Shown: positions 1 through 7,386 of the stretch, piece after piece
Position numbering within the stretch: the first letter of the stretch is position 1
How the letters are laid out: every line of letters starts with the position of its first letter
Origin: Lachnospiraceae bacterium
GTDB lineage: Bacteria; Bacillota; Clostridia; Lachnospirales; Lachnospiraceae
DNA: 13,870 nucleotides
Direction of reading: 5' to 3'
Assembly (NCBI GenBank): GCA_900770225.1
Contig: CAAGJU010000019.1
Span: 1-13,870 of the forward strand
Translations under genes and position numbers: made by a program
Notes under the pieces: model-generated
What the model was told of the DNA's origin: nothing
Seen by the model: the letters and a program-made list of their open reading frames with translations, nothing else
Database searches by the model: none

Positions 1-2
1 AT

Positions 3-2870
3 ATCGAGTACACCGTTCAGGAAGTCAATGTACCTGACGGATATACGTCTATCGTCACGGGTGATATGGGTACCGGCTTCACGATTACTAACATTTATAC
101 AAAAGCAAGTGTAACCTTCAGCGGAACGAAGACACTTGAAGGTCAGGACCTGGAGGCTAACGAGTTTAGCTTCCAGGTTACTGAAGGCAGCAACAACGAT
201 GTTGTATCCACCGGCAGCAATAATGCTGACGGAAGCATTACCTTCACACCGGTCAGCTACAGCTTTGGCGATGTTGGAGAGCATACCTATACAGTATCCG
301 AGGTTATCCCGGCTGGTGCAAAACAGAAGACCGATGCGCAGGGCAACAGCTATTATGAGAAGGATGGCATCCGTTACAGCAACCAGACCTACACGGTAAC
401 AGTCAATGTTACTGATAATGGCGATGGTACACTGAATGTAGATGCAAGTGATAACGCGAAAAGACTTAACTTTACGAACAGTTATGAAGAAAAAGGTGCA
501 TCGGCGGTCATTCGTGGAAGCAAGACGATTAACGGCGGTGCAGTGAAGGTAAAAGCCGGGCAGTTCCGATTCAATCTGTTGGAAAACAACAAGGTGATTG
601 ATACTGCAACGAATGATGCTGATGGAGAATTTGTATTCAGTAAAATCAGCTACACTTCGGCTGGTACGTACACTTATACGATTGAAGAGCAAAATGCCGG
701 TAAGACCATTGATGGTATCAAATATCAGACCGAACCAAGGACTGTAACTATCACGGTAAGTGATAATGGCAATGGACAACTGGTGGCAGACAATGTTGCG
801 GCACCTGCTTTCGATAACACACAGTATGGATCCATCACAGTAAAGAAGAGCTGGAACGATGCGGGTAATGAGAGTAATCGTCCTTCGTCAGTTGTTGTTG
901 ATCTGATCGATGTAACGACAGGAAAGACTGTTCAGACAGCAGAGCTTTCGGATGTGAATAACTGGACAGCTACCTTTGACCAGATTATTGCGGGCAACAG
1001 ATATACCGTACATGAGGAAGAAACCAGTGCATATTACTCTGCTGAGAACAACGATCAGGTGGTAACTGCAGATGTAAATGGCAAACTGGTAACGCTTGTG
1101 AATGACTATGTATATCCGGCTGTGACGATCTACGCAAATAAGGTTCTGAACGGTGGTACGCTGACAAGCGGTGAGTTCACTTTCTACCTGTACAGGAACA
1201 GTGATCCGGATACAGTTGTGAAGACGGCAACGAATAATGCGTCCGGTGAGATCTTCTTCACAGGCATTGCATATGATGCAAAGGGTTACACCGTCCGTGA
1301 GGCGGCAGGAGATGATGCTAGCATTACTTACGATTCCGATGCCATTACGTATGATGCTGACGGAAATATAACCAGTACCGGGCATACCGAATTTACGAAT
1401 ACGCAGAGACCGATCCTTCTGAGAGTGCAGAAGAGATCGAAAGAAGCACCATATGATCCGCTGGAAGGCGCAACATATGGTTTGTATCAGGTAGTTGAGG
1501 GTGGCAATGACATCCTCGTGGAATCTGAGATCTCGGATGAAAACGGCTACATGTATTACGGCAGGATTCAGCCGGGTGTTATCTATTACTTCAAGGAAAT
1601 TGCCGCGCCGGAAGGCCATGAAGTTGATCCGTATCCGGGACAGAAGTTCCAGGTAAAGTATACCGGTAACGGTCAGATTGCTCTCTATGATGAGAATGGC
1701 AATCCGACGACGGTCGGCGACATTACAGGTCAGGATAGCAATAATCTTCTGGTGCAGTACACAGCGGAAAAGACGGCGGTAGATACATCGTCTTCGCTGA
1801 GCTATTCCGATGACAGTATCGTTGCCGTGGCAGAAGCAGACAACAGCAATGCTTTTGCAGCCGGAACAAAGCTGAAGGTAACACAGCTCAGCGGTTCGGA
1901 TGCAAAGGCAGCGGCTGCAGCAGTAGAGGCAGCGTGCGGTAAGATCGACAGCAACATTGCTTATTATGACATTCAGTTCATTGATGCCAGCGGAAATGAG
2001 GTTGAACCGGCTGGTGGAGATGTGACGGTGACAATTCAGTATAAGGGAAGTCTTGATCTGCCGGAAGGCACGGACAGAACGGCGCTGAAACTTGTTCACC
2101 TGACAAAGGAGGCTAACGGAGAGACGACCGTTGAGGCTGTGCCAGGTACGGTGGCAGCTGATCAGGACGGACTGTTGCAGACAAGCTTCACATCAGACAG
2201 CTTCTCAACCTTCGGCGTGGTAGAACCGGGCAGTAATAATACACTTGGCCAGAACTATCTCGTAACTGCTGCCGGCGTAGCCGACCAGGTATCCGAATTG
2301 AAGGTGGCAAAGCTCGACACAGCAGGCAAGTATATCAAGGGCGCAAAGCTGCAGATCATTGAGAAATCGACGGGAACAGTCAGGGCAGAGTGGACAACGA
2401 CTGACGGACCGAAAGCTTTTGCAAGGTGGTTTGATGATGCTAAGACGGTTCCGATGAACGTGGATACGGATTATATACTCCATGAAGTATCGGCACCGGA
2501 TGGCTATGAACTGGCGGATGATATTCAGTTCAGAATCAACAAGTACGACAGCAGTATTACGGTCTACAAGAACGATGGCAACGGAAATCTGGTTATTGAT
2601 CAGGAAGCCATCGACAAGTGGGTCAGTGACACAACGCTGCAGATGATCGATGTACCGGTGAAACATGAAACGGTTACGCTTGTTAAGCAGAAGCTGATTC
2701 CAAATGAGAAAACCATTCAGGGCGAAGATAAGGTCGTACAGGTGACCTCCGTCAAGGCTGTAAAGACCGGGGATACAACACCGATTGCACTCTTTGTCAT
2801 CCTGCTTGTGGCAGCTGCGTCAGTGCTGCTCATCCTGGTGTACAGGGGCAGAAGGAAGAAAGACAGATGA
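3..2870 (+). CDS. Multi-domain surface adhesin / pilin-backbone-like protein, 5' end outside the window
   Basis: The frame is open from the first bases, so the N-terminus and signal peptide lie upstream; 956 codons including the stop are seen. Modules in order (approximate nt): Spy0128/FctA-like pilin domains at 111-490 and 505-825 (both with a [TS]KT[LI] beta strand and a YT[VI]-x-E strand), a Cna-B-like domain at 831-1120, a shorter FctA-like domain at 1123-1410, a SpaA/prealbumin-like domain at 1411-1700, a less familiar Ala-rich domain at 1750-2220, and a second SpaA-like domain at 2300-2660. The tail has VKTGD, then about 20 hydrophobic residues, then the basic end RGRRKKDR. This has the layout of a sortase substrate, but the motif is not LPXTG. 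Such modules usually form Lys-Asn/Asp isopeptide bonds, so a cell-wall adhesin or pilus subunit is likely. No sortase is in the window. The family call is strong; the ligand is unknown. Confidence 0.9.
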   Translation: MEYTVQEVNVPDGYTSIVTGDMGTGFTITNIYTKASVTFSGTKTLEGQDLEANEFSFQVTEGSNNDVVSTGSNNADGSITFTPVSYSFGDVGEHTYTVSEVIPAGAKQKTDAQGNSYYEKDGIRYSNQTYTVTVNVTDNGDGTLNVDASDNAKRLNFTNSYEEKGASAVIRGSKTINGGAVKVKAGQFRFNLLENNKVIDTATNDADGEFVFSKISYTSAGTYTYTIEEQNAGKTIDGIKYQTEPRTVTITVSDNGNGQLVADNVAAPAFDNTQYGSITVKKSWNDAGNESNRPSSVVVDLIDVTTGKTVQTAELSDVNNWTATFDQIIAGNRYTVHEEETSAYYSAENNDQVVTADVNGKLVTLVNDYVYPAVTIYANKVLNGGTLTSGEFTFYLYRNSDPDTVVKTATNNASGEIFFTGIAYDAKGYTVREAAGDDASITYDSDAITYDADGNITSTGHTEFTNTQRPILLRVQKRSKEAPYDPLEGATYGLYQVVEGGNDILVESEISDENGYMYYGRIQPGVIYYFKEIAAPEGHEVDPYPGQKFQVKYTGNGQIALYDENGNPTTVGDITGQDSNNLLVQYTAEKTAVDTSSSLSYSDDSIVAVAEADNSNAFAAGTKLKVTQLSGSDAKAAAAAVEAACGKIDSNIAYYDIQFIDASGNEVEPAGGDVTVTIQYKGSLDLPEGTDRTALKLVHLTKEANGETTVEAVPGTVAADQDGLLQTSFTSDSFSTFGVVEPGSNNTLGQNYLVTAAGVADQVSELKVAKLDTAGKYIKGAKLQIIEKSTGTVRAEWTTTDGPKAFARWFDDAKTVPMNVDTDYILHEVSAPDGYELADDIQFRINKYDSSITVYKNDGNGNLVIDQEAIDKWVSDTTLQMIDVPVKHETVTLVKQKLIPNEKTIQGEDKVVQVTSVKAVKTGDTTPIALFVILLVAAASVLLILVYRGRRKKDR

Positions 2871-3109
2871 TCCACGGGAAACAGCATAATAAACCGGAAG
2901 CTTTCGCGGCGGACCGAAACAGTGAACGACTGTGAGGAAACCGGTACGGGAGTCCGATACGAAAGAGCAGTACATGCGTGAGCGTGTACTGCCCTTTCGG
3001 TATACAGGAGTATGATCCGGAGTTTTCTTTGGCAGGTATATAGATGGGCGATTTCGTGGTAAGATAACACTGTTCCGGAACTTCCGGGAATTGAGGGAGG
3101 GATTACAGA
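2871..3109 (+). promoter_or_regulatory. Hairpin-rich leader before the GGDEF-like gene, possible structured RNA
   Basis: No ORF is supportable here. The gap contains an ACAGT/ACTGT hairpin (2919-2933), a surrounding CGGAC/GTCCG pairing (2910-2914 with 2952-2956) and a strong long hairpin (2960-2999). The hexamer CGAAAG at 2960-2965 can pair with CTTTCG either upstream (2901-2906) or downstream (2994-2999), which is the layout of a mutually exclusive switch. A perfect 10-bp palindrome GTTCCGGAAC lies at 3072-3081, just before the ribosome site GAGGGAGGG (3093-3101). No known riboswitch consensus is convincingly matched; parts faintly recall a cobalamin element. Function is inferred only from structure. 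Confidence 0.3.
2957..3003 (+). terminator. Strong stem-loop after the adhesin gene, possible terminator without a U tract
   Basis: Arms 2960-2977 and 2982-2999 pair over 18 positions with one A-C mismatch and one G-U pair around a GTGA loop. Three more base pairs follow across a one-base bulge. The hairpin is very stable but is followed by GTATACAGG rather than a run of T, so it is not a textbook intrinsic terminator. It could instead protect the 3' end of the adhesin mRNA or be part of a leader for the next gene. Confidence 0.45.
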
Positions 3110-3778
3110 ATGAAAAAAATGGAACTGATGAAGACCATTCAGCTGATTATATTCGGTATTCTGGCTGTGGTTGCTATAATCGTCGTGGTTGCAGGCAACG
3201 GACGAAATATTCGGCTGGCGAATATTCTGCTGTGGATATCCCTGGCTCTTTCGTTCTTCTTTATTTTTCTTGATTTCAATTTCTATGACAGAGAAGAGAA
3301 GAAGTACGATAAGCTGGTCAGAGATTTCAACTCTGACAGTATGACAAAGGTCGGCAATCGCTACAGCATCGACAAGTTGATCGACAAATATATGCATGAG
3401 CCGCTTCCGGCTGACTTCGGCTGTGTGGTCCTCACGATTTCCAATATCCGCGAGATCAACGAAGCAGGGGGCAGAGAAGAAGGCAATGCGGCTATTCGCC
3501 GCTTCTCATTGATCCTGAAGATGGCCTCCGTCGGGCACTGCTTTATTGGCAGAAACGGCGGGAACAAGTTTGTCGCCATGTTTGAGAACGGATCCGAGGA
3601 GAGCATCCGACATTTTATCAGCAGGATCACACAGAAGGTCAGTGAATATAATGCGGACAGCAGCAATACGCCGCTCGCGTTCGAATATGGCATTGCTTTT
3701 CATGAGGACGGCGTTAACCAGGTCACCGATATGATCTCACTGGCAGATCAGCGAGTGGGACAGCAGACAGTTTCGTAA
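3110..3778 (+). CDS. Two-TM membrane protein with degenerate GGDEF domain
   Basis: The 222-residue protein has two membrane helices (about 9-28 and 36-56) followed by a cytoplasmic domain of GGDEF type. The family's opening D-x-[LM]-T-x-x-x-NR is seen as DSMTKVGNR (76-84), but the active-site loop reads RNGGNKF (148-154), so the D and E of GGDEF are replaced by N and K. The upstream metal-binding D-x-D segment is also lost (LTISNIREIN). It is therefore very unlikely to make cyclic-di-GMP; degenerate members of this family often act as nucleotide sensors or protein-interaction domains. The start at 3110 is supported by GAGGGAGGG at 3093-3101; a second ATG at 3119 is possible. It lies between the adhesin and the sigma-like membrane gene. 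The role is inferred only. Confidence 0.8.
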   Translation: MKKMELMKTIQLIIFGILAVVAIIVVVAGNGRNIRLANILLWISLALSFFFIFLDFNFYDREEKKYDKLVRDFNSDSMTKVGNRYSIDKLIDKYMHEPLPADFGCVVLTISNIREINEAGGREEGNAAIRRFSLILKMASVGHCFIGRNGGNKFVAMFENGSEESIRHFISRITQKVSEYNADSSNTPLAFEYGIAFHEDGVNQVTDMISLADQRVGQQTVS

Positions 3779-3906
3779 GATATCCGCAAGAAATCCGGCT
3801 GAGAAAGCAGTCCGTTCCGTAAGATGTCCGGAAAAAATCCGGGTGAGAAAGCAGTCCATTCTGTAAGATGTCCGGAATAAAATCTGGGTGAGAAAGTGTG
3901 CCATCT
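3775..3906 (+). repeat. Three tandem 44-bp repeats between the GGDEF-like and sigma-like genes
   Basis: Units are 3775-3818, 3819-3862 and 3863-3906, each opening with GTAAGAT. The first unit begins inside the stop codon region of the GGDEF-like gene (stop TAA 3776-3778), as if the gene end and the spacer had been duplicated together. Units 2 and 3 differ by a few substitutions and a one-base indel. Unit 2 has a small CCGGA/TCCGG hairpin. There is no spacer between units, so this is not a CRISPR array. Confidence 0.85.
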
Positions 3907-3932
3907 CTGGGGATGGCTAAGAGGAATCAGAT

Positions 3933-5075
3933 GTGAAGAAATATGATCCTGCCTATATGCAGGAATTGCTCAGGGAAATCTGCAGTGGCGACAGCAATGC
4001 ATTTGCGTCGATGTACGGGATCACGTATCAGGAGCAGTATGCGCATGCCTACCATCATCTTCACGATATATACCTTACACAGGATGCGCTGACAGAGACG
4101 TATATCCGCGCAAAAAATGAACTGACGAAGATGCCCAGCGGTATACCCTTTGTAATATGGCTGACATGGATCAATGATGAGGTCTGTGACTACATCCTGC
4201 GATATACTGCGAAGGCGGAACCGGCAGACAGCGTTCCGGCCGGCAATTCCGGTGGATCGAAGTCGGCAGACAGTGTTCCGGCCGAAGGTTCCGGGGGAAC
4301 GAAATCGGCAGACAGCGTTCCGGCCGGCAATAATGAGCATGAAGAGACTGTATCGTCAGGTAAGGACGACGGTGAGGAGGCTGTACCTCCGCTGGATGAC
4401 GAACTGGCGGAGCAGATGCTGTATAATATCCTGGACACGCTGGATATGCCGCAGAATACCATCCCGCTGGAAAAACTGAAAATCTACACGAGCTATCGGA
4501 CACAGAAAAGCCGGCTTCAGCGCACGATCGCGCTCGTCGCGATTGCCATGCTGATTTTAATTCCGTATTATTTCATCAGGCCGAATATGACGATGGAGAA
4601 GACGAGCAATGCCGACGAGGCCGGCCGTCCCGTCTATACGGTTCAGGTGGATTCTGTTCTGGAGACGTATTCTGTGACAGCTGTGATCGGCGGCGTTCAG
4701 ATGCCCGTATATCAGGAGTCTGCGGAAACGTACAGCGTCCGTCCCACAAAAAGCGGAAAAATGACCGTCGTCGTTACCTCGGAAAATGGCCGTTCTGCGA
4801 GTGAGACCGTAAGAGTGAATCCGGATGATACGGAACCGCCTCGGCTGAATACCCAGAAGGTCAATGATGACGGAACGGTGACGTATATTTTTTCGGATGA
4901 CAGCGGCATCGATTTCAAAGACATTTATGAAGAGAGCAGCGACGGGCAGATCAGTTATCCGGTTTCCTGGGATGAGGACACAAATGCGGTCGTGTTCGAT
5001 TATCCGTCATCGCGGTCGGACATCTACGTGCCTGACGTAACGGGGAACAGGCTGCACCTGGTGGTGAATCCGTAA
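3933..5075 (+). CDS. Membrane protein with sigma-70 region-2-like cytoplasmic domain and Ig-like outer domains
   Basis: It starts at GTG 3933, preceded by AAGAGGA (3919-3925); 380 residues. Residues 8-92 resemble region 2 of ECF-type sigma-70 factors (IxxGDxxAF, a Tyr-rich helix, LTQDALTET, then FVIWLTWINDEVCDYI). A linker with three copies of a 14-residue ADSVPA-type repeat follows (98-133), then an acidic stretch (134-160). A single TM segment spans about 198-215, and two beta-rich, probably Ig-like domains lie outside (about 233-296 and 299-379, the second opening with DTEPP). No sigma region 4 is visible, so it probably does not act as a normal sigma factor. It may be a membrane-tethered regulator or a domain reused as a scaffold. 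The gene is followed closely by the signal peptidase gene. The domain calls are good for layout, moderate for homology. Confidence 0.75.
   Translation: MKKYDPAYMQELLREICSGDSNAFASMYGITYQEQYAHAYHHLHDIYLTQDALTETYIRAKNELTKMPSGIPFVIWLTWINDEVCDYILRYTAKAEPADSVPAGNSGGSKSADSVPAEGSGGTKSADSVPAGNNEHEETVSSGKDDGEEAVPPLDDELAEQMLYNILDTLDMPQNTIPLEKLKIYTSYRTQKSRLQRTIALVAIAMLILIPYYFIRPNMTMEKTSNADEAGRPVYTVQVDSVLETYSVTAVIGGVQMPVYQESAETYSVRPTKSGKMTVVVTSENGRSASETVRVNPDDTEPPRLNTQKVNDDGTVTYIFSDDSGIDFKDIYEESSDGQISYPVSWDEDTNAVVFDYPSSRSDIYVPDVTGNRLHLVVNP
4224..4331 (+). repeat. In-frame 42-bp tandem repeat in the sigma-like gene
   Basis: Units are 4224-4265, 4266-4307 and a partial third unit from 4308. Each encodes 14 residues starting ADSVPA and rich in Gly, Ser and Lys. 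The period is a multiple of three, so copy-number change would lengthen or shorten the linker between the region-2-like domain and the membrane without a frameshift. Confidence 0.85.
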
Positions 5076-5096
5076 CTGCTGCGCGGACACGCTGAT

Positions 5097-5211
5097 TTTG
5101 ATAACAGCGGAGTAGTATCGCCTGCAGACTGCGAAAACAGCGGAGGTACACCGTCTGTCGGACTGCGAAAACAGCGGAGGTACACCGTCTGTCGGACTGC
5201 GAAAACAGGGT
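5097..5211 (+). repeat. Tandem 34-bp repeats upstream of the signal peptidase gene
   Basis: Two identical units lie at 5127-5160 and 5161-5194, starting GACTGCGAAAACAGCGGAGG. A partial third unit at 5195-5208 diverges into the ribosome site of the signal peptidase gene (start 5217). A degenerate earlier copy covers about 5097-5126. Each full unit contains a Shine-Dalgarno-like CGGAGG, and the last partial copy has become CAGGGTGAAAC just before the ATG. Confidence 0.85.
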
Positions 5212-5216
5212 GAAAC

Positions 5217-5783
5217 ATGAATAAAACAACACAAGATGATTTTGCCGACATGGTCCTGCACGCGGATGCGGAGGGCAAAAAAACACGCGCACGGAAAAAA
5301 TACGGCGAATGGAAGAAATGGATCCAGACGTTCATTCAGATTTTTGTGATCTTTGTTATTCTGCTGACGCTGCTTTTCCGCTATGTGATCGGTGTCGCGC
5401 AGATTTCCGGCCATTCCATGGATCCCACATATAAGGACGGGCAGACCGTATGGTTTAACCGGCTGGACAGGGATTATCAGAAGGGCGACATCGTCTGCTT
5501 CCGTCTGCCGACCGGAGATCTTCTGGTGAAGCGGATCATTGCGGTGGGCGGCGACGTCGTTGATCTCAGAGATGGCGAAGTTTACGTGAATGGTGATAAA
5601 CTGGATGAGAGCAGCTATGCGCACGGTGCTACGGAAGAGGAAGCCGGTGAGATGACCTATCCTTATACGGTTCCCGAGGGGAGCTATTTTGTGATGGGGG
5701 ATAACCGGGAGGATTCCGTCGACTCCCGTTCGTTCAAGGCCATCGTGGGCGCGGCCATCAAGGGTGAGCTGTTCGGTAGCTGA
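5217..5783 (+). CDS. lepB: Type I signal peptidase (S26 family)
   Basis: The enzyme removes signal peptides from exported proteins on the outer face of the membrane by a Ser-Lys dyad. The 188-residue protein has a basic cytoplasmic N-terminus, one TM helix (about 38-58), box B GHSMDP with catalytic Ser67, box D with Lys105 in LVKRIIAVGGD, and box E GDNREDSVDSR (161-171). Length and single TM are normal for Gram-positive SipS-type enzymes. The start is the ATG just after the 34-bp repeats. It sits between the sigma-like membrane gene and the lipoprotein gene, so it may be a dedicated peptidase for the neighbouring surface proteins. That link is inferred; a general housekeeping role is equally possible. 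Confidence 0.95.
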   Translation: MNKTTQDDFADMVLHADAEGKKTRARKKYGEWKKWIQTFIQIFVIFVILLTLLFRYVIGVAQISGHSMDPTYKDGQTVWFNRLDRDYQKGDIVCFRLPTGDLLVKRIIAVGGDVVDLRDGEVYVNGDKLDESSYAHGATEEEAGEMTYPYTVPEGSYFVMGDNREDSVDSRSFKAIVGAAIKGELFGS

Positions 5784-5809
5784 GCTATGTAAAGCTGAAC
5801 CGGCGGGAT

Positions 5810-5980
5810 AGATCTGGCAGACCAGGAATGGCAGGGCAGAATTCACAGGATCGGAACCGACGGTACAGATCTGGCAGACCAGGAATGGCAGGGCAGAATT
5901 CACAGGATCGGAACCGACGGTACAGATCTGGCAGACCAGGAATGACAGGGCAGAATTCACAGGACCGGAATCAGCAGGAA
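5810..5980 (+). repeat. Three tandem 57-bp repeats between the signal peptidase and lipoprotein genes
   Basis: Units are 5810-5866, 5867-5923 and 5924-5980. The first two are nearly identical; the third has a few substitutions toward its end. Each opens with AGATCTGGCAGACCAGGAAT and contains GAATTC and a TCGG/CCGA mini-hairpin. Units abut directly. The sense strand shows no start codon with a ribosome site that would make this a gene; the long open frame on the other strand comes from the repeat period being a multiple of three. Confidence 0.9.
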
Positions 5981-6065
5981 AGAACAGGCAGACTGTGAAT
6001 CAGAAATAAAACGACAGATCTATGCGGCATGATGATAACAGGACAGCGGAAAGGAGGTCGGCAGC

Positions 6066-7244
6066 ATGCGGTGGCGCACGGGGAAAAGCATCCGTTTTTT
6101 GATGTATTGTGCGCTTGCTGTATGTGCGCCGATTCTTTTTCTGTATGGATGCGGCAGCGGTGCCGGAGCTTCGCCCGGACAGACAGAAACGGCTGCCTAT
6201 GAACAGGGCGCGGATGCGGAAGAAAATGTCGGCGTCGCAGATGACGGATCAGAAGGATCGGGTCAGACGGATGGTGATAATGCGGGAAGCGGTGATGCCG
6301 GTGGCAATTCGGAGAACTCCGGTACGGGCGGTTCAGATGCGGACAGCAACGGCTCAGATACAGGCGGCAATCGTTCGAATGCGGGCAGCAACGGTTCAGA
6401 TGAGAATGGTCAGACGGGCGGCGGACGCTCCACAGTCACGGATATCCTGATGCCGGAGGCTTCCGGCGAGACCACGTATCAGAACGATGACGGCAGCGTT
6501 ACGCTGGATCTGTCAAATACGGATCAGGGTTATATCATGATCCGGGACACCAACGACAAGAAGGTGCAGATCCAGATCACAAATCCGACCGGCGAGATGT
6601 ATCCGTACCCGATGAATACCGGTGATGCGTACAGAACATTTCCTCTGACGTGCGGCGATGGCAACTATTCCGTCCGGGTGCTGGAAAACATCTCGGGCGA
6701 TCAGTATGCTATAGCCCTGTCGCAGGATTTTTCCGTCACGCTGCAGGATGAATTCCGGCCGTTTCTCTACCCGAACCAGTACGTGGAATACACGGCAGAC
6801 AGCGATGCGGTGAAGCTCGGGCAGAAGCTTTCAGGCGAGGCGGCCGACGATCTCGGCTATGTGCAGAATGTCTATAATTACGTGATCAGCAATATCACGT
6901 ATGACACGGCAATGGCGGAAAATCTGCCCGTGAATTACATCCCGGATCCGGATGCAACGATGGCGTCCGGCAAGGGAATCTGCTTCGATTATGCGTCGCT
7001 CATGACGGCGATGCTCCGCAGTCAGGGTGTGCCGACGAAGCTTGTGACCGGCTATTCGGGTGAGGCGTATCACGCATGGATCAGCGTTTACCTGAAGGAG
7101 CAGGGATGGGTGGACAATATCATCTCGTTCGACGGTAAAAAATGGACGCTGGTTGATCCGACGCTCGGTGCGAATAACGACGCGAAGGATGTCGCCAAAT
7201 ACATCGGCGACGGCACGAATTACACGGTGAAATATGTCTACTAA
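6066..7244 (+). CDS. Predicted lipoprotein with transglutaminase-like cysteine-protease-fold domain
   Basis: The start is well supported by AAGGAGG at 6051-6057. Of 392 residues, the first 29 form a signal peptide ending in a lipobox-like LYGC, giving Cys29 as the probable lipidated residue. Residues 30-122 are a low-complexity Gly/Asn/Ser/Asp linker, probably crossing the cell wall, with an internal 42-bp period. Residues 135-240 look beta-rich. The C-terminal third is a transglutaminase-like domain with Cys306 in GKGICFDYA, His336 in YHAW and Asp364 in LVDPT, the complete triad. Bacterial members are often proteases or peptide-modifying enzymes rather than true cross-linkers, so the substrate is unknown. 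It precedes the pilus-like cluster; a role in maturing surface proteins is inferred from position. The domain call is secure. Confidence 0.88.
   Translation: MRWRTGKSIRFLMYCALAVCAPILFLYGCGSGAGASPGQTETAAYEQGADAEENVGVADDGSEGSGQTDGDNAGSGDAGGNSENSGTGGSDADSNGSDTGGNRSNAGSNGSDENGQTGGGRSTVTDILMPEASGETTYQNDDGSVTLDLSNTDQGYIMIRDTNDKKVQIQITNPTGEMYPYPMNTGDAYRTFPLTCGDGNYSVRVLENISGDQYAIALSQDFSVTLQDEFRPFLYPNQYVEYTADSDAVKLGQKLSGEAADDLGYVQNVYNYVISNITYDTAMAENLPVNYIPDPDATMASGKGICFDYASLMTAMLRSQGVPTKLVTGYSGEAYHAWISVYLKEQGWVDNIISFDGKKWTLVDPTLGANNDAKDVAKYIGDGTNYTVKYVY
6339..6401 (+). repeat. Imperfect 42-bp period in the linker of the lipoprotein gene
   Basis: The 21-nt segments 6339-6359 and 6381-6401 are near copies (both encode A-[DG]-SNGSD) and lie 42 bp apart inside the Gly/Asn/Ser linker. 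It is weaker than the intergenic repeats and may simply reflect low-complexity coding sequence. Confidence 0.5.
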
Positions 7245-7265
7245 TAGGGCATAAACTGGTTGTAT

Positions 7266-7286
7266 ATGCTGTTAATGCCACAGCAT
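7266..7286 (+). other. Small inverted repeat after the lipoprotein gene
   Basis: ATGCTGT (7266-7272) and ACAGCAT (7280-7286) form a perfect 7-bp stem with a 7-nt loop, 22 bases after the lipoprotein stop. No T tract follows, so it is at best a weak terminator or an operator-like site. Confidence 0.3.
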
Positions 7287-7307
7287 GATGATCATTTCAG
7301 GTGATTC

Positions 7308-7339
7308 CTGACAGTATGTATTGCTCTCGGCAATATAAT
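7308..7339 (+). promoter_or_regulatory. Candidate promoter of the pilus-like cluster
   Basis: A perfect TATAAT -10 hexamer lies at 7334-7339. The best -35-like hexamer is CTGACA at 7308-7313, but the 20-bp spacing is longer than ideal; an ACAGTA at 7311-7316 would give 17 bp but is a poor match. It lies in the widest gap before pilC, which would make pilC the first gene of a separate transcript. Confidence 0.4.
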
Positions 7340-7386
7340 CAGATAAGTGTAGTAAAAAGAAGTCCGGCAACAGAGGGACAGGCATG

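Noticed and set aside
888..2099. 403-codon open frame on the minus strand inside the adhesin gene
   Set aside because: The plus-strand frame encodes recognisable adhesin domains throughout; the antisense product is rich in Ile, Cys and Arg with no domain and is a shadow of codon bias.
2881..2960. Cobalamin riboswitch
   Set aside because: A few strings (GGGAAAC, GAGTCCGATAC) recall the consensus, but the conserved B12 box is missing and the downstream gene is not a B12 gene.
5007..5960. Long open frame on the minus strand (317 codons) across the 57-bp and 34-bp repeats and the signal peptidase gene
   Set aside because: It is antisense to a clear signal peptidase, its repeated N-terminus comes only from the 57-bp units having a period divisible by three, and its composition (Cys, Arg, His rich) is not protein-like.
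3775..5980. CRISPR-like arrays
   Set aside because: The repeat units abut directly with no unique spacers, and each array has its own unit; no cas gene is present.
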